Shown here: one piece after another, positions 1 to 11,719 of the stretch
Layout of the letters: the number at the start of each line of letters is the position of its first letter
How positions within the stretch are numbered: the stretch's first letter is position 1
Assembly: GCA_963682175.1 (NCBI GenBank)
Contig: OY821775.1
Location: forward strand, 29,758,053-29,822,052
Source: Triglochin maritima
Taxonomy: Eukaryota > Streptophyta > Magnoliopsida > Alismatales > Juncaginaceae
Length of the DNA stretch: 64,000 nucleotides
Direction of reading: 5' to 3'
The notes under the pieces: generated by a model
What the model was told of the DNA's origin: nothing
Databases searched by the model: none
What the model saw: the letters and a program-made list of their open reading frames with translations, nothing else
Position numbers and translations under genes: made by a program

Positions 1-731
1 GCCCCCCTCAATCCGTCTAGTAACTATTTTCAATTTTTCTCTATTTAATTTTGGTTCCCCGAATGCATTTCGTTCACCGTTCCATGGTGGACAGTAAGAG
101 TAATTGGGCTCTGATTAAAGAGATTCGGTGGACTGTGTATACTTTGGTTGACCACAGTTAGCGCGAGTTTTGCATTGACAGTTAAGGCTCATATAGTCAT
201 TGAGTACAATGGTCAAGTGCCACGTGGAAATAACCATTGGGCACCTAAAGCCAAGTACAGATTGGTTGACTAACATGAACTCGATCATCCAAAATTAGAG
301 AAGTTGATTGGGCTCTAAAGCTTGATTCGAATGCGACCATTGGAGCAAAGTCTAAACCCGGTCCGAGGCATTTTGGTCGACCGACTGGACAATTCCAAAG
401 AGCATACTAAAGTCTACTATTGAATGATTCTGGTTGACCATTTGGAGTTCAGTAGACCGAACTTGGTCGGGATAGAATCCTAGTGCTCAAGTTTACATTC
501 AATCAATTGGACTCAATAAATATAATATTACATCTCTTGGTCCAACGTATTGTTTACGTGTCTTGAGTCTTGATGTCTTTCTCCCAATGCTCATTCTCTT
601 CATTATCTTTATCAACCTACTAAGCTAATTGGCAAGTATATCCAATCCATTTAATCAATCCTATGTTGATTGATTAAAATTAGTTTGATTAATTATCAAA
701 ACCAATATAGATTAAAGGTTAAAAGCTAACA
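1..731 (-). mobile_element. 3' LTR of gag-only copia element GOC-1, cut by window edge
   Basis: In minus orientation this LTR starts at 731 with TGTTAGC, directly after a purine tract, and its far end lies beyond position 1. It resembles the LTR at the right edge of the window: both share the phrases around 480-620 and 63775-63930, such as AGAATCCTA, GCTCAAGTTTACATT and TGTCTTGAGTCTT. Positions about 130-480 hold decayed copies of the GGTCGACCG/GGTTGACC motif that forms U3 arrays elsewhere in this window. About half of a roughly 1.5-kb LTR is present. Coding potential is absent. Confidence 0.7.
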
Positions 732-1033
732 ATCGCCCACATTTGATGATGGCAAACATATATCTTAATACTTGAGTTTCAATTTAAATTCTCGCATTTT
801 CTATATGATTTCTCCCCTTCATATATTTAAGCTATGCATGTCTAAAATGCTCCCCCTAACAATATGCATTGTATTTAAACAATTGAAGCTCAGTCCTTAT
901 CATTCTCCCCATTTTGACATAAATCAAATACAAACATTAAAAGCATAAGATGCAAAGGTTAGGATTACATAATTTCTCCCCCTTAATTAGATGATATAGA
1001 ATTGTATGCTCCCCCCATCACTAAGGCCTAAAG
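732..1033 (-). mobile_element. GOC-1 3' internal tail with purine-run ladder
   Basis: This is the downstream non-coding part of GOC-1, between its gag relic and its 3' LTR. On the minus strand it carries several G-runs of polypurine-tract type; on the plus strand they read as CTCCCC, CTCCCCCT, CTCCCCA, TCTCCCCCTT and CTCCCCCCA. The last tract beside the LTR is degraded (plus-strand CGCCCACATTTGATGATGG). The Athila-like element inserted at 1034-1038 separates this tail from the rest of the internal region, which resumes at 7930. Confidence 0.65.
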
Positions 1034-1038
1034 ACAAT

Positions 1039-2414
1039 TCATTAGTAGCATATCATGCATGATATTCATGTTTTATATCCTTAAATTTACCCCAAGAGTG
1101 TGCTACTCGAGTGTTTGTTGTTATATTTCAGGTATTAAGTAATAAATAAGAGAAAAGAAGAGAAAAAGTACGGAAACGAAAGAAGAAAGGACTTAAATGA
1201 AACAAAATGGACCTCTCGGTCATACACAATGATCCATCTCCAAGAGGAAAGGACCTGGGTGTATGAAAGAAGGACTAAATAGCAAATCAAGAAACTCCAC
1301 ACCATCATGAGTATTTTGACAATTATATTCGGGCCTAGACTCAAACAACCGATCAGGGTGCATACCACATGAAGCATTGAAGCATTTAAGAGGTCATCCA
1401 AAATTGGGTCGAATAAGAGTAATCCAGACCACCAATTAGCGGTCCCAAACAGCCCATCAGCCGTCCAGTGTGGTCCAGATCCGACCTGACTTCCCGTTGT
1501 TATGTATTATGTTGTTTATGTCTATTTTTGGTATGTTGCATTAGTCCCACACTGGGGGATTGTTCCCAGATGCCTTTTTCATGTCTATAAATACAACTCC
1601 CCTTCCTCCTTTGTAATCGGCCCATTACTTTGTGGCCATTCTTTTTTTTAAGTAAGCCTTTGAAGCAAAACTCAAGGTGGAGAGGATGCCACATTGTAAT
1701 GTGAGTCATGTAAATAAAATATTTTCTTTTAGTTAGTTATTGTTTCCTTCAGTCTTGCATGCTTTGCTTCCTTAAATCTTTGCATAATTAATATCCTTAA
1801 AGAGTAGTGAGTAGTTTCATCACCCTTTGGGCGTGGAGATGATGTTTATAATGTAATGGAGAATGGGAATGAATGTTATCTTATGCAATGTGTGATGAAT
1901 GTGAATGTATGCTTGTTTGTTTTAATATACTTAACTGGATGGGTTTTATCACAACTTTGAGACACCTCTCATGCTTGTTTAGGTTCTTAATAACCAACTT
2001 GTTAATGTTTATGTTAATCAACTAAGTTAGTGATTGGATTTATAAGTCTTGCCACTACCAGTAGACATTTCTTATGCATGAAAACACAACCTATACTTGT
2101 GCCTTATTGAGTGCATTCTTCACCACATTATTACTTGTGTACAATCCACCCCTTGGGGGGTTTTCCTTACTGAATTTCATCTTGCTTTGCTAGTTGATTC
2201 GTTTAGTTTCAGTTAGTCTCGTGCTTTCTTGTTTATCATTTGTTAGTTTCTGGTTTAGTGTAGCATAGTTTAGTGTAATCAAACTTCTTCTCCCCTTATT
2301 TTCCACTTCAAATCTGAAGAACCAGAGTTGACACACCTCCCTGTGGACTCGACCTGCACTTGCCACCCCTTCATCACGGTCTTGCTCTTGTGGTTATTAT
2401 TACTGAATCAATCG
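1039..2414 (+). repeat. 5' LTR of Athila-like element 1
   Basis: A 1376-bp LTR. A TATA box (TATAAATA, 1586-1593) follows the U3 motif pair GACCACCAATTAGCGGTC and CCCATCAGCCGTCC (about 1428-1466). A short AGACAC..TC..ATGC-type motif recurs further downstream near 1935-2080. The 3' LTR is about 110 bp shorter because it lacks the stretch corresponding to roughly 2125-2245. The last base pair reads CG in place of CA. Confidence 0.85.
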
Positions 2415-2420
2415 TGTTTT

Positions 2421-2438
2421 TGGCGCCGTTGCCGGCGA
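2421..2438 (+). other. primer-binding site, Athila type
   Basis: TGGCGCCGTTGCCGGCGA lies six bases after the 5' LTR. The TGGCGCCGTTGCCGG core is the primer site known from Athila-type plant gypsy elements. It fixes the plus orientation of the element. Confidence 0.85.
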
Positions 2439-2559
2439 GGTGCTCTGTGCAGACTCTACTTTGGATGATTCTAGTGGATTTGATCCTTTTGTTTTAGTTG
2501 TTTGTGTTTTTCAGGGCCACTAGGGACATAAAGGAAGATATTGGAGAAAAGTTGGATCA

Positions 2560-2615
2560 TTTGGAGCTTTCCAGACCGCTAATCAGCGGTCTAAAACAGC
2601 CAATTGGCGGCTTGG
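2560..2615 (+). repeat. palindromic motif pair in the leader of Athila-like element 1
   Basis: GACCGCTAATCAGCGGTC is followed about 8 bp later by GCCAATTGGC. The same paired motif occurs in the U3 of the Athila-type LTRs in this window, but here it lies downstream of the primer site, in the untranslated leader. From here to about 3500 I see no coding sequence. Confidence 0.6.
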
Positions 2616-3559
2616 TAATGTTCTGTTGCCGTCAATTTTCTACACCTTGTTTGGCTTTATGATTTTAGTGTCTGGAAACATAATCTTGCATGTTTGGACT
2701 TGTAACTTGCTCCCATATCTAAGTATGAAACCAAACTCCCCCTTTAATCAACTTGGACCATAAAACTCAAACCAAAAGATTAGGCATTCACATGCTTAGG
2801 TCATGCATCTTATGATGTTGACTTAGGCATACAACTTGCTTTTCTTTGCCTTTATTTTTAGCCGTTGATCGCTGGAGTAAACAATGCATTCTATCACTCA
2901 TTCACGCATGAGCGCATCATTTAGTGATTAGAATTGCATTTGGAACAAGTGTGAGATGAGTGTTTGTATGGTGAGTTGCTTTCGAGCCTAACGATTCAAA
3001 ACATCTTTAAGGGGCACCACCTATAGTCTTTAACGATAAGCTGGGGGATTTCATAACGCCTCCTTTAGCCCCACAAACCACACTTATGTAAAGCTTTAAT
3101 CTAAAATCAAGTAGACATTGACTCCTAGGATTCGGGTGCACTTCGGATACAATCCCACTCTCAACGTCAGGGCCTGAACGTCGTCGTTTGCTTAGTTGCA
3201 TTGGGACTTTTGGGACCCTTGAGTCTTGACATTCTCATTCAACTTGGTGACCTTCAGCCGAAGGAGGTGAGTGGTTTGGGAATGTGGAGAGTCGTGGTTA
3301 GCCATCGTCTAGTCTACAGACCCATAGCCAGTCTAAGTTTGTTTGAGCCGTGTTTGCTAGATTAGGCTTCTACCCTCACCCTTTTCCCACGCTCGATGTA
3401 GGGATGCTTTCCTTCTCCTCTTATTCTTCTTCTCACTTACTTCTACGTTCTAGTCTCCTCCCCTTAACACTCTCTATACGCATTTTAGGGTCGAAACAAG
3501 CACTTTTTGCGAGCTTGTCCATATGGTGGTGAGTGGTTGACTTGAGAGTACTGTGTCGA

Positions 3560-4500
3560 GATGGATGGTTACATGGGCGACCATCCATTTCATTATTGGG
3601 ACCAAGACTATTCTCCCAGGTATTCTGGACCCATGCATTTTGGGGTGCCTCATACTAACACCACGCATGGTTGCGATAATCTTAATTTTGTGGCTGAGCG
3701 ATCTTCAGATTGGGGTAATATGAGAGAAGCACCGACTACTAGACCACCATCTAGTTATGTCGGATCATATGTTAGTCAACAAACAAAGACATTACAAGAA
3801 ACCTTCAGATTGCGGTAGAGGATATGAGCGCACTGGTAGCTCCAATAGCCATACAGTGTGTGTTGCGGGTTAAATGGTCACGTTATCAGGGATTGTCTTT
3901 ATGTTCCCTCACAGCCTGAGTATGAGCATACATTTTCCGAAAATGCTAAATGTGACATTTACGCATCCACGTACAAACCAAGAGGGATAGATTCATAGGG
4001 AGACAATATTGATTCCAATTTTTATACATCATACCCACCTCATTATTCTCCTCCCGAATACCCCATTATTCTCCTCCCGAATACCCACATCCCTACCAGC
4101 CACAACCCATGACCACGTAGACTAATTCTCAGTATATAAACACCCAACCCATCCATTTCCCAAATTCTTACATGAATCTCACTGTTGACCACAGACTTGA
4201 TTCTTTACTGCAAACCCTCCAAATGTCCATCGAAACTACTTAAATTTTATTGAAGTCCAACTTCAACTCCTTGCAAACTATGGAAATGCAAGTGAGTCGG
4301 ATGACACAACAATTGAGTAAACATGAGAATGGTGTCCTTTCCTGTCAACATGAGGATTCATCTTTTGATATAGAAGACCACCACATCCACAAATTCAAAG
4401 CACAATCTGTCAAAGTCAAACTCCTAGTCAGCCTCAGGGACTTGGGATTTCAATTCACGTTCACTTAGTGGGGATTCGATTCATATTGAGAATAGCATGA
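3560..4500 (+). pseudogene. gag remnant of Athila-like element 1
   Basis: An open stretch of 85 codons (3561-3818) is followed, in other frames, by a zinc-knuckle-like segment near 3860-3895. Its pattern is C-x2-C-x4-H-x4-C only if one allows a single-base frameshift. A Pro/Tyr-rich segment follows (about 4020-4130), then a further open piece (4250-4468). The order of zinc knuckle and low-complexity tail suits the C-terminal half of a gypsy gag. The N-terminal half is not recognisable. Non-functional; assignment is by context and motif only. Confidence 0.45.
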
Positions 4501-6659
4501 ACCAGCTTCATGATGCGTTTGCATAGGATTATGCCGTATGTTTTTGTCATGTGGCCCTTGAGCCACATGATCTTAATGTTGTGTCTCTTAAGGATTCACC
4601 TTTGGAGAAAGAGCTCCCTAATACTCTTAATTTCATATGACCTGGTGAGAGTTTGCCTCTCACTATTGTTCCTAATCATCTTGAAAATTAAGGGACACCA
4701 AACAATTACATTGCCAATGACGGTATTGGGAGTTCTTTAGAGGTTACCTTAGGTAAGAGACTCACTTTCTGTTCACCTGGTGTGTCGGGCAAGTATAACG
4801 AGGTTCTTGACCTCGTTCCGACACACCAACCTGTTTGTTGGAGAGTTTGGATTGATGATCTTGATTTTTAATACTGCAACATGGGACACTCATCTTCTGT
4901 TGTGTAATATTTCCCAAGCTCTTGAGATGTTGGAGCTCTTTCAGTTTGATCCTTTGAATTAAATGCTTTTGTGTCTAATTCATGAAGCTCTCCTTGCATC
5001 TTGTGCGCTTTGTGAGGGGGGGGGACATGTGAGTATTTTGGCAGCATGGTGTCATGTTCCCATTCCAAGTGTATTGACCCACTTTTGAGGTTCCCATTTG
5101 ATATCTTTTGACAAATAACGATGGGAACTCATTTTTGTACAAAGTTATATTTCAATAAAAAACTCCAAGATGAGCATTAATTATTGTGAGCCCCAAGCCA
5201 TGATTATTTGGGCCCCATGTGTTTCACGTATTTGTCTCCCTTCTTAAGCCTCTCATAGGTTTTCTGAAATTCAGGTAGATGTCCATCCACATAACAATGA
5301 ACTTCCTTTTGCGCTTCACGTTGGTGAGATCTTTTATTTTTCATGCATGAATCCATGTCGTATCATACACATTAATTGAGGACAATGCATGAAGTAAGTG
5401 TGTGTGGGGTGTTTTACGTGTGTACATAGTCAAGTCTTTTTCCTTTTTTTTGTTTTTTTGTTTGCATTATTAGGGTTATGATAGTATGCGCCATTTAATA
5501 TTGATATTTCTGCTTGCCATGATCCTTGGGTGACTTGTCTTCTTTTGCTTTCCTAGTGCTTTAACATTTTCATTTCATCCAAAATCCTCATGTGTTTGCG
5601 AGAAAAATGTTTTGTGGGTTTTGCATGTGTTTAGCATGTGCAAAACTGTTGAGAGGTGAAGTAAAAAAGAAGCTCACAGAATTAACTTGAACATGATGCA
5701 TTATGATAACTAGTACACCGGCTTTAGGTCTAATCTAGTCGAAAGGATGCACCCCGATTTTCCCTCGAGGGGAGAGTAATCATAGGATTTTAGTACTCAA
5801 ATAAATAAAGAAGTCAACCCTGAACGTAGTGATTCAAAGAATGTGTGCATGTTAGTATAAGGAAGTTTGTTGTAGTCAGGGACCTTTAAACTCTTGTCGT
5901 GAAACGTTAAGTGTAGGGGTTTTGCTTCATGTGTAGATAAGAAATAAGTCAGTAGGGTGTTCTCTCTTCTCGCATGACTCCTATCACTTGGGAAATTAGG
6001 TCCGAGGGGATTTAGTGCATGGTACAATCGAGTCATCTGACTTGGGATACACCGACCGAACTCCCATTACACGGGTGGTAGGGATCACCCTATGTGGAGA
6101 ATTGGGGGAAGGTGTATGTGATAGTGTAAGTCCTCATAGGCCATGATGCATGAAACCTAACCCTGGGAGAATTACATACCAACTAGTAAAAAATGGAAAA
6201 AAAGAAAAAAATGGTCATACAAATAAGAACCTTACTGGACTTTACACAATGTATAACTTGAGGATGTTATGGTTGCTCATGTCTTTCACTTAACTCCTTA
6301 ATTAACTTGCACAAATGATTCATTAGGCTAGGTGTGTGGACATGATACATATATAGAATCGGCCTGTAGGGTTACCGTGTCCTATGATCGACAAAAGTAT
6401 TTCTGGGGAGTTGTGTTTCTAGGTAAAATAATGCATCAATGTTTGGATTTTGTGGGTATATCCGCTAAAAACCTTTAGGAGACACCACTCCTCCTTGCGA
6501 GAAAGCGATTTAACAGCTTATTGCACGTGCTAAGTGCAACCGTGATTCCTACGAAAGTGAGTTAGGATTTCCCTATTTTTAATATGTTTTTCCTTTCTTT
6601 CATTTTTCTCTTTCTTTGTTTTGCTCGGGACAAGAAAAAGGTAAGTGTTGGGGTATATT
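4501..6659 (+). other. non-coding 3' part of Athila-like element 1
   Basis: No pol domain is readable here. From about 5490 the sequence matches the 3' untranslated region of the second Athila-like element (53960-54439 continuing at 59728-60422), including the stretches around AGTGTAGGGGTTTT, CCTATCAC and CGTGATTCCTACGAAAGTGA. This establishes that the two elements are relatives and shows the uninterrupted sequence at the GOC-3 insertion site. It ends in a G-rich tract (GTAAGTGTTGGGGTATA) just before the LTR. Confidence 0.65.
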
Positions 6660-7924
6660 TGATTAGTAGCATATCATGCATCATATTCAAGCTTTATATC
6701 CTTAATTTTACCCCCAAAGTGTGCTACACGAGTGTTTGTTGTTATATTTCAGGTATTAGGTAATAAAGAAGAGAAAGGAAGAGAAAAAGCACGGAAACGT
6801 AAGAAGAAACGACTTAAATGAAGAAAAATGGACCTCTCGGTCATACACAAGGACCCATCTACAAGAGGGAAGGACCTAGATGTAAGGAAGAATGATCAAA
6901 TAGCAAATCAAGAAACGCGTCACCATCATGAGAAGTATTTTGGCAATTATGTTCGGGCCTAGACTCAAACAACCGATCATGGTGCACTCCATGTGAAGAA
7001 TTGAAGCATTTAAGAAGTCATCCAAAATTGGGTTGAATCAGAGCAATCCAGACCACCAATTGATGGTACCAAACCGGAAATCAACAGTCCAGTATGGTTC
7101 GGATCCGACCTGACTTCTCGTGGTTATGTATTATGTTGTTTATGTGTATTTCAAGTATGTTTCATTAGTCCCACATCGGGGGATTCTCCCCAGTTGCCTT
7201 TTTATGTCTATAAATAGAACCCATCTTCCTCCTTTGTAATCGACCCATTACTTCGTGGCAATTCTCCCTACTTTTAGTAAGCCTTTGAAGAAAAACTCAA
7301 GGTGGAGAGGATGCCACATTGTAATGTGAGTCATGTAAATAAAATATTTTCTTTTTAGTTATATATTGTTTCCTTTAGTGTTGCATGTTCTGCTTCCTTA
7401 AATCTTTGCTTAATTAGTTAGCTTAAGGAGTAGAAAGTAGTTTCACCCCCCTTTCGGGGTGGAGATAAGATTTATACATGTATTGAAGAATAGTAATGAA
7501 TGTTATCTTTTGTAATATTTGATGAATGTGAATGTATGCTTGTTTGTTTTAGAATACATAACTTGATGGGTTTTGCCACAACTTTTAGATACGTCCCACG
7601 CTTGTTAAGGTTCTTAATAACTAACTTGTTTATGCTCATGTTAATGAACTTGGTTAGTGATTGCATTGATAGGTCTTGCCACAAGCATTAGACACTTCCT
7701 ATGCCTGAAGGCACAACCTATACTTGTGCCTTACTGAATGTGTTCTTCATTTGTTGGTTGCTTGTTTAGTGTAGCCTAGTTTAGTGTAATCAAACTTCTT
7801 CTCCCCTTATTTTCCACTTCCTTCTGAAGAACCAGAGTGGACACACCTCCATGTTGACTCGACCCATACTTGCCACCGCTTCATCATGGTCGTGCACTTG
7901 CAGTTATTATAACTGAATCAATCA
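6660..7924 (+). repeat. 3' LTR of Athila-like element 1
   Basis: A 1265-bp LTR beginning TGATTAGTAGC and ending AATCAATCA. It has the same TATA box context (about 7208-7215) as the 5' copy. It lacks about 110 bp near its 3' end relative to the 5' LTR. Confidence 0.85.
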
Positions 7925-7929
7925 ACAAT

Positions 7930-8384
7930 AATGTATGTTATCAATTAAGCAGTCAATAACCCTAGATTAGAACCTATTCAACATTACTAAGAGTATTGAA
8001 GTATTTTACCCCACTTTTGATCCTCGATTTGGCATTGGTTCCAATCTTCTTTCGATAGCATCGATGGCTTTCTGAATTTGATCGAAATGATTTCTTTGAA
8101 GCTTGGGATTGATCTTTTCTTACTTGAGCCAATTTCTATCGATCCCTCTACTTCTAAGTACCTCAAAGTGAAGATTTCGGTACCCAAACAACCTTGGGTC
8201 CTTTCACATTAGTTTTTTGTACCCAAACCATTTTGATTTTTGGTTCCTAAACACTTGAGGAACTTCTATTCATAAAGAAATGTTTTTCGTTAAGAGTAGT
8301 GTTAATAACATGGTTTTTGTAGTTATCAACATAATAGCCTAAACCATGCTTATCTAAAGATTGTCTTTGACTACCAATAAGCAT
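7930..8384 (-). mobile_element. GOC-1 internal tail resuming after the nested insertion
   Basis: On the minus strand this continues the gag frame with decayed phrases (GSQRQSLDKHGLGY, WFGYKKL) matching the same position in GOC-2, GOC-3 and GOC-4. In related copia elements these phrases lie between gag and protease. No protease, integrase or RT follows. A 66-codon open piece (7987-8187) is part of this decayed region and I do not call it a gene. Confidence 0.6.
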
Positions 8385-9424
8385 TTAAGGCATTTTCTTT
8401 CCTTTAGTTAATCTCTCAAGATGTTTTTGTAATTGAGCATTTTTGACAATGAGATCTTGTGTATCATCACTACATGAAGATTTCACATTTAGAGTTGCAA
8501 TTTCATCAATCAAATGAGAGTTCCCTAATGCAATTTTATCATGACTAGCAAGCAAATCATTTTTCTCATTCATGATAGATTCAATTTGAAATTGTAGCGC
8601 ATTGATTTTGTTTCTAGCTAGTTTGTTCCTTTGACAAATTTGTTCCAAATTCTGAAGCAATTCCTTGTATTCATTTTTAAGTTCATTATATGAATTTGAA
8701 TCATTTGAATCATTACTAGAGCTAGAAGATATCTCACTTTCTTCAACTTCTATTGCCATGAAGCACATTCAGGCGAATCCACCTTTAATTGATGAAGACG
8801 ATGTTGAATTATTCCAAGTTTCTTTGAGAGCTTTCTTCTACTTCTCTTTTCTTTTGCTCATCTTCTTTTCTTTTCTCCTTTCCTTTTCTTCTTTGAGGAA
8901 CTTTTTGAATTGTTGTGCCACCAATTCTTCTTCAATGTCATTATCTCCTTTGTTGGGGTTGGCAATGGTGTGTAACACCATTGATTTCTTGGCTCCCTTT
9001 TCCTTCCGGTCTTTCAATTGTATCTCATATGTCATGAGACTATCCATAATCTCCTCGACCGACAAGTTGATGAGATCTTATGCTTGTTCAATAGTGGTTG
9101 TCTTCTCCTCCCATTCCTCATTGAGTGCTCGATGAATCTTTCGAGTAATTTCTCCCTTGCTAAGTTTTTTTCAAGTGATTTAAGAGAGTTAATGATCTCG
9201 GTGAAGTGAGTGTGAATGTTGCTTATGTTCTCACCGGATTGCATGCGAAAGAGTTCATATTTATGCATAAGTAAACTAATCCTAGTTTCTTTCATCCTAC
9301 TTGAACCTTCATGGTGTATTTCTAATGTATGACGAATATCATATGCACTTTCACAAACTCTTACCCTGTTGTATTGCCCTTCATTTAACCCACAATACAA
9401 TATGTCCATGCTGCGGGAATTCAT
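8385..9424 (-). pseudogene. copia gag (UBN2-type) relic with charged helix, GOC-1
   Basis: Read on the minus strand in three pieces (9424-9032, 9065-8838, 8768-8385) broken by frameshifts. The first contains the gag core signature ILYCGLNEGQYNRV, then ESAYDI and MHKYELFRMQSGENIS, matching GOC-2 and GOC-3. The second has the Lys/Glu/Arg-rich run FKKFLKEEKERRKEKK, the position of the zinc knuckle in related elements. The third is a Ser/Asn-rich segment followed by a predicted coiled coil ending HLERLTKGKK. The class is the UBN2-type gag common in plant copia elements. Non-functional. Confidence 0.75.
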
Positions 9425-9670
9425 CTCCGCTTCCTTAATTTTGGGTGTAGTTAGGATGTAATCTCATTGTCATTTGGAGGTGTGTATGGGTTTAAAATGA
9501 ATGACCAATATTTAAAATCATTTGATTGCAAATAGATTCTCATTTCCTCTTCCAATAATCATAATTAGGCCATTAAACAAAGGTGGTCTAGTTGTGGACA
9601 AGCCCTTACAGTGAGTAAAGGTAGCTGCCATGTTAGATTACGATTAAGCAAATGGAATTAGCAATCTAAT

Positions 9671-9684
9671 GTTTTGATACCAAT
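9671..9684 (-). other. primer-binding site of GOC-1
   Basis: The minus strand reads ATTGGTATCAAAAC immediately after the LTR end (CCTAACA). This is a mutated form of the initiator-tRNA-Met site TGGTATCAGAGC. It sets the minus orientation. Confidence 0.75.
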
Positions 9685-10196
9685 TGTTAGGATCGATGGT
9701 CCTCTATTCTCTAAACTTAATGCAAAATTAAAGTAATAAGTAAGGGATTAAGAGATAGAACAAGCAAACCACAAAATGACATAGGAGAGTTAGAGAGGTT
9801 TGCCACCGATCCAATCCTAGTCCTCCTTGCTAGCCCCTCTCGATCCTCTAAGCCCCACTTACGGTTCCACTATCTGATATATGTTCCACGTCGAGATCAG
9901 AGCCTTCACAAACATAGAGCCTCGCAAACAACCTCGCCTTGCTTGTGTCTCCTCTCACAACCCGAGAGGGAGGTTCCTCCAACCTTTACAACCCTTTGAT
10001 GATTCTTGAATATGGAAATGGAATCACAATTTAAACACTCTAACTAGAGAACACTTGGATATGGATATGAAGTTTATATGAAAAATGTGAAGATGAAGCT
10101 TTGAGTGTGTTTGAGCTTTGAAGGCTTAGGAATTCAAAACACGAGAATAGTTGAATGGGGGCTATAACATTCTAAAATGTGTCTCCTAAGTAGTTT
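9685..10196 (-). repeat. 5' LTR of GOC-1, truncated
   Basis: Only about 0.5 kb of the LTR remains, the R-U5 side. It holds the segment CTCTCACAACCCGAGAGGGA, which is the reverse complement of the motif at about 11345, 14648, 16585, 46920, 55621 and 59440 in other GOC LTRs. The outer part ends at 10196 where the GOC-2 LTR begins. Confidence 0.7.
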
Positions 10197-11667
10197 TGTT
10201 TGCCTTTTAGCCTTAATCTATGTTTTGATGATTCTGACTAACCTAATCTTAATAACAATCAAATGAACTGTAGCACCCATTATACATGGAATATATATTG
10301 TATTGTGCAAACATCTATAGGTGATCAAGACTCAAGGAAGAATGAAATGATGTCAACATATGTAATCAAGCTAATTCAAGACATGTAATTTTCCTTTATT
10401 TGACTCTTTGGAATTTATGTGAACTTGAGAATACAAAAGTTAAAAGCTATTCACATACAAATGGGGTTGTTTGTAGAAGTCACACACAAAATTATGATCA
10501 ATTTGACATCAATAGGTTACCCTAACCTAAGTAGAAAAATCACTCAAACCAAACATCTGCCTGTTTGTGCAGAACGATCGACCAAAATGAGTTTTCCGTT
10601 CGATCGTTCCTACTAGTTAATGGTTACTGAGATAGTGATTTTACCTAACTCCACTGGTCGACCCATTTCACTTTTTTGGTTGACCGTTGAACCGTAGTTT
10701 CATATGGTTGTTATTAATGTCGTATTATACAACGGTCGTATTCGTATTTTTACCTAACCCCCAAAATACATTTGGCCACCAGTTTAATGATGTCTTGATG
10801 GTGTCCAACTGGATTCAGACAATTTTGTGCACCAAAAGTGTCTGTTATTTTTGGTTGAACGAAATTTCCCACTATGTTTGACCGATTAACCTTTGGCCTG
10901 GCCAAAACCCACTTAACGGTCAACCACCCTTAGATTTAGTTCGACCGTAGTTTAAGTTGGTTCCAACATTTCCTTAATTTGATGGAAATGATCGACCGTT
11001 GATCACAAGTTGATCGACGGGTTTAGGATAAAGTTGCAAAACTTATATTTCTATTTTGTATATCTTGCACAAACATCAACCAAATCATCCCCAACAGCTA
11101 TAAATCTGTGGGAGCTTAGATATAGAGGTTTACACACCATATTTACACAACTCTACAATTTCTATTTGCCTCCTACATTACAGGGAATCCCTCTACTCCC
11201 AATTTCTAAATCCTACACTCAAGGGCTTAAACTTCACCACTTGACCAAATCAATATCCTACTCAAGTGTGCTCATATTAGAGAGTGTTTGAGTCACTCGC
11301 ATTTTCTGTCAAAGAAGCAAAGGTTTTAGTGAAAGACCAAAGCATCCCTCTCGGATTGTGAGAGGAAGAAATCGAGCTCGGCGAGCATTGTTCACGAGTT
11401 CATGTTGTAAAGGTATTCTCTCCCATCCCAGAATGGGGAGTGGTTAGTGAGACTAGGCAGAGCTCGTAGAATTGAGTGGAGCTTGTAAGAGAGGAAGTAG
11501 GACCCAGGTGGGGTGCCGAACCTTTATAAAAATCATCATCTTCTTTGTGTGGTTTACCTTGTTTTCTTTGCTTGCTTTTATTGTTTAATTTCCACTGCAT
11601 CTTTGATTAAATCAAGTAGAGATTAGGCAAATTTTATTAGATAATTTGGGGCCATAATGATCCTACA
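10197..11667 (+). repeat. 5' LTR of GOC-2
   Basis: It starts TGTTTGCCTTTTAGCC and ends GATCCTACA, 1471 bp. U3 contains an eroded GGTCGACCG/GATCGACC array (about 10567-11020), mostly with C-to-T changes at CpG. A TATA-like CTATAAATC (11098) follows. The R-U5 region carries the shared CTCTCGGATTGTGAGAG hairpin-like segment. Confidence 0.8.
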
Positions 11668-11669
11668 TT

Positions 11670-11681
11670 TGGCATCAGAGC
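11670..11681 (+). other. primer-binding site of GOC-2
   Basis: TGGCATCAGAGC lies two bases after the LTR end, one mismatch from the TGGTATCAGAGC site used with initiator tRNA-Met by plant copia elements. Confidence 0.85.
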
Positions 11682-11719
11682 ATAGGTGCTAAATTTCATT
11701 TACTTAACTGTAGTTTAGC

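Larger units (their letters stand above)
1039..7924 (+). mobile_element. degenerate Athila-like Ty3/gypsy element 1
   Basis: A complete insertion bounded by a perfect 5-bp target duplication ACAAT at 1034-1038 and 7925-7929. It has two related LTRs (1039-2414 and 6660-7924), a primer site at 2421 and a G-rich tract before the 3' LTR. The internal region is only about 4.2 kb and I recognise no protease, reverse transcriptase, RNase H or integrase, so it cannot move on its own. The first bases read TCATTAG where the 3' LTR has TGATTAG, so the terminal TG has mutated. It sits inside GOC-1 and is therefore younger than that element. Confidence 0.85.

Noticed and set aside
7500..7691. Small open frames in the Athila LTRs
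   Set aside because: They are in LTR sequence and not conserved as frames between LTR copies.
8665..9135. 156-codon plus-strand frame with a hydrophobic Phe/Leu/Ser run
   Set aside because: It is antisense to the Lys/Glu-rich and coiled-coil part of GOC-1 gag; the apparent membrane segment is the complement of AAR/GAR codons. Same for minus-strand frames at 12315-12609 and 56609-56927.
11670..11681. tRNA gene near the TGGCATCAGAGC sequence
   Set aside because: It is only the 12-base primer complement; no cloverleaf sequence surrounds it. The same holds for the other primer sites.
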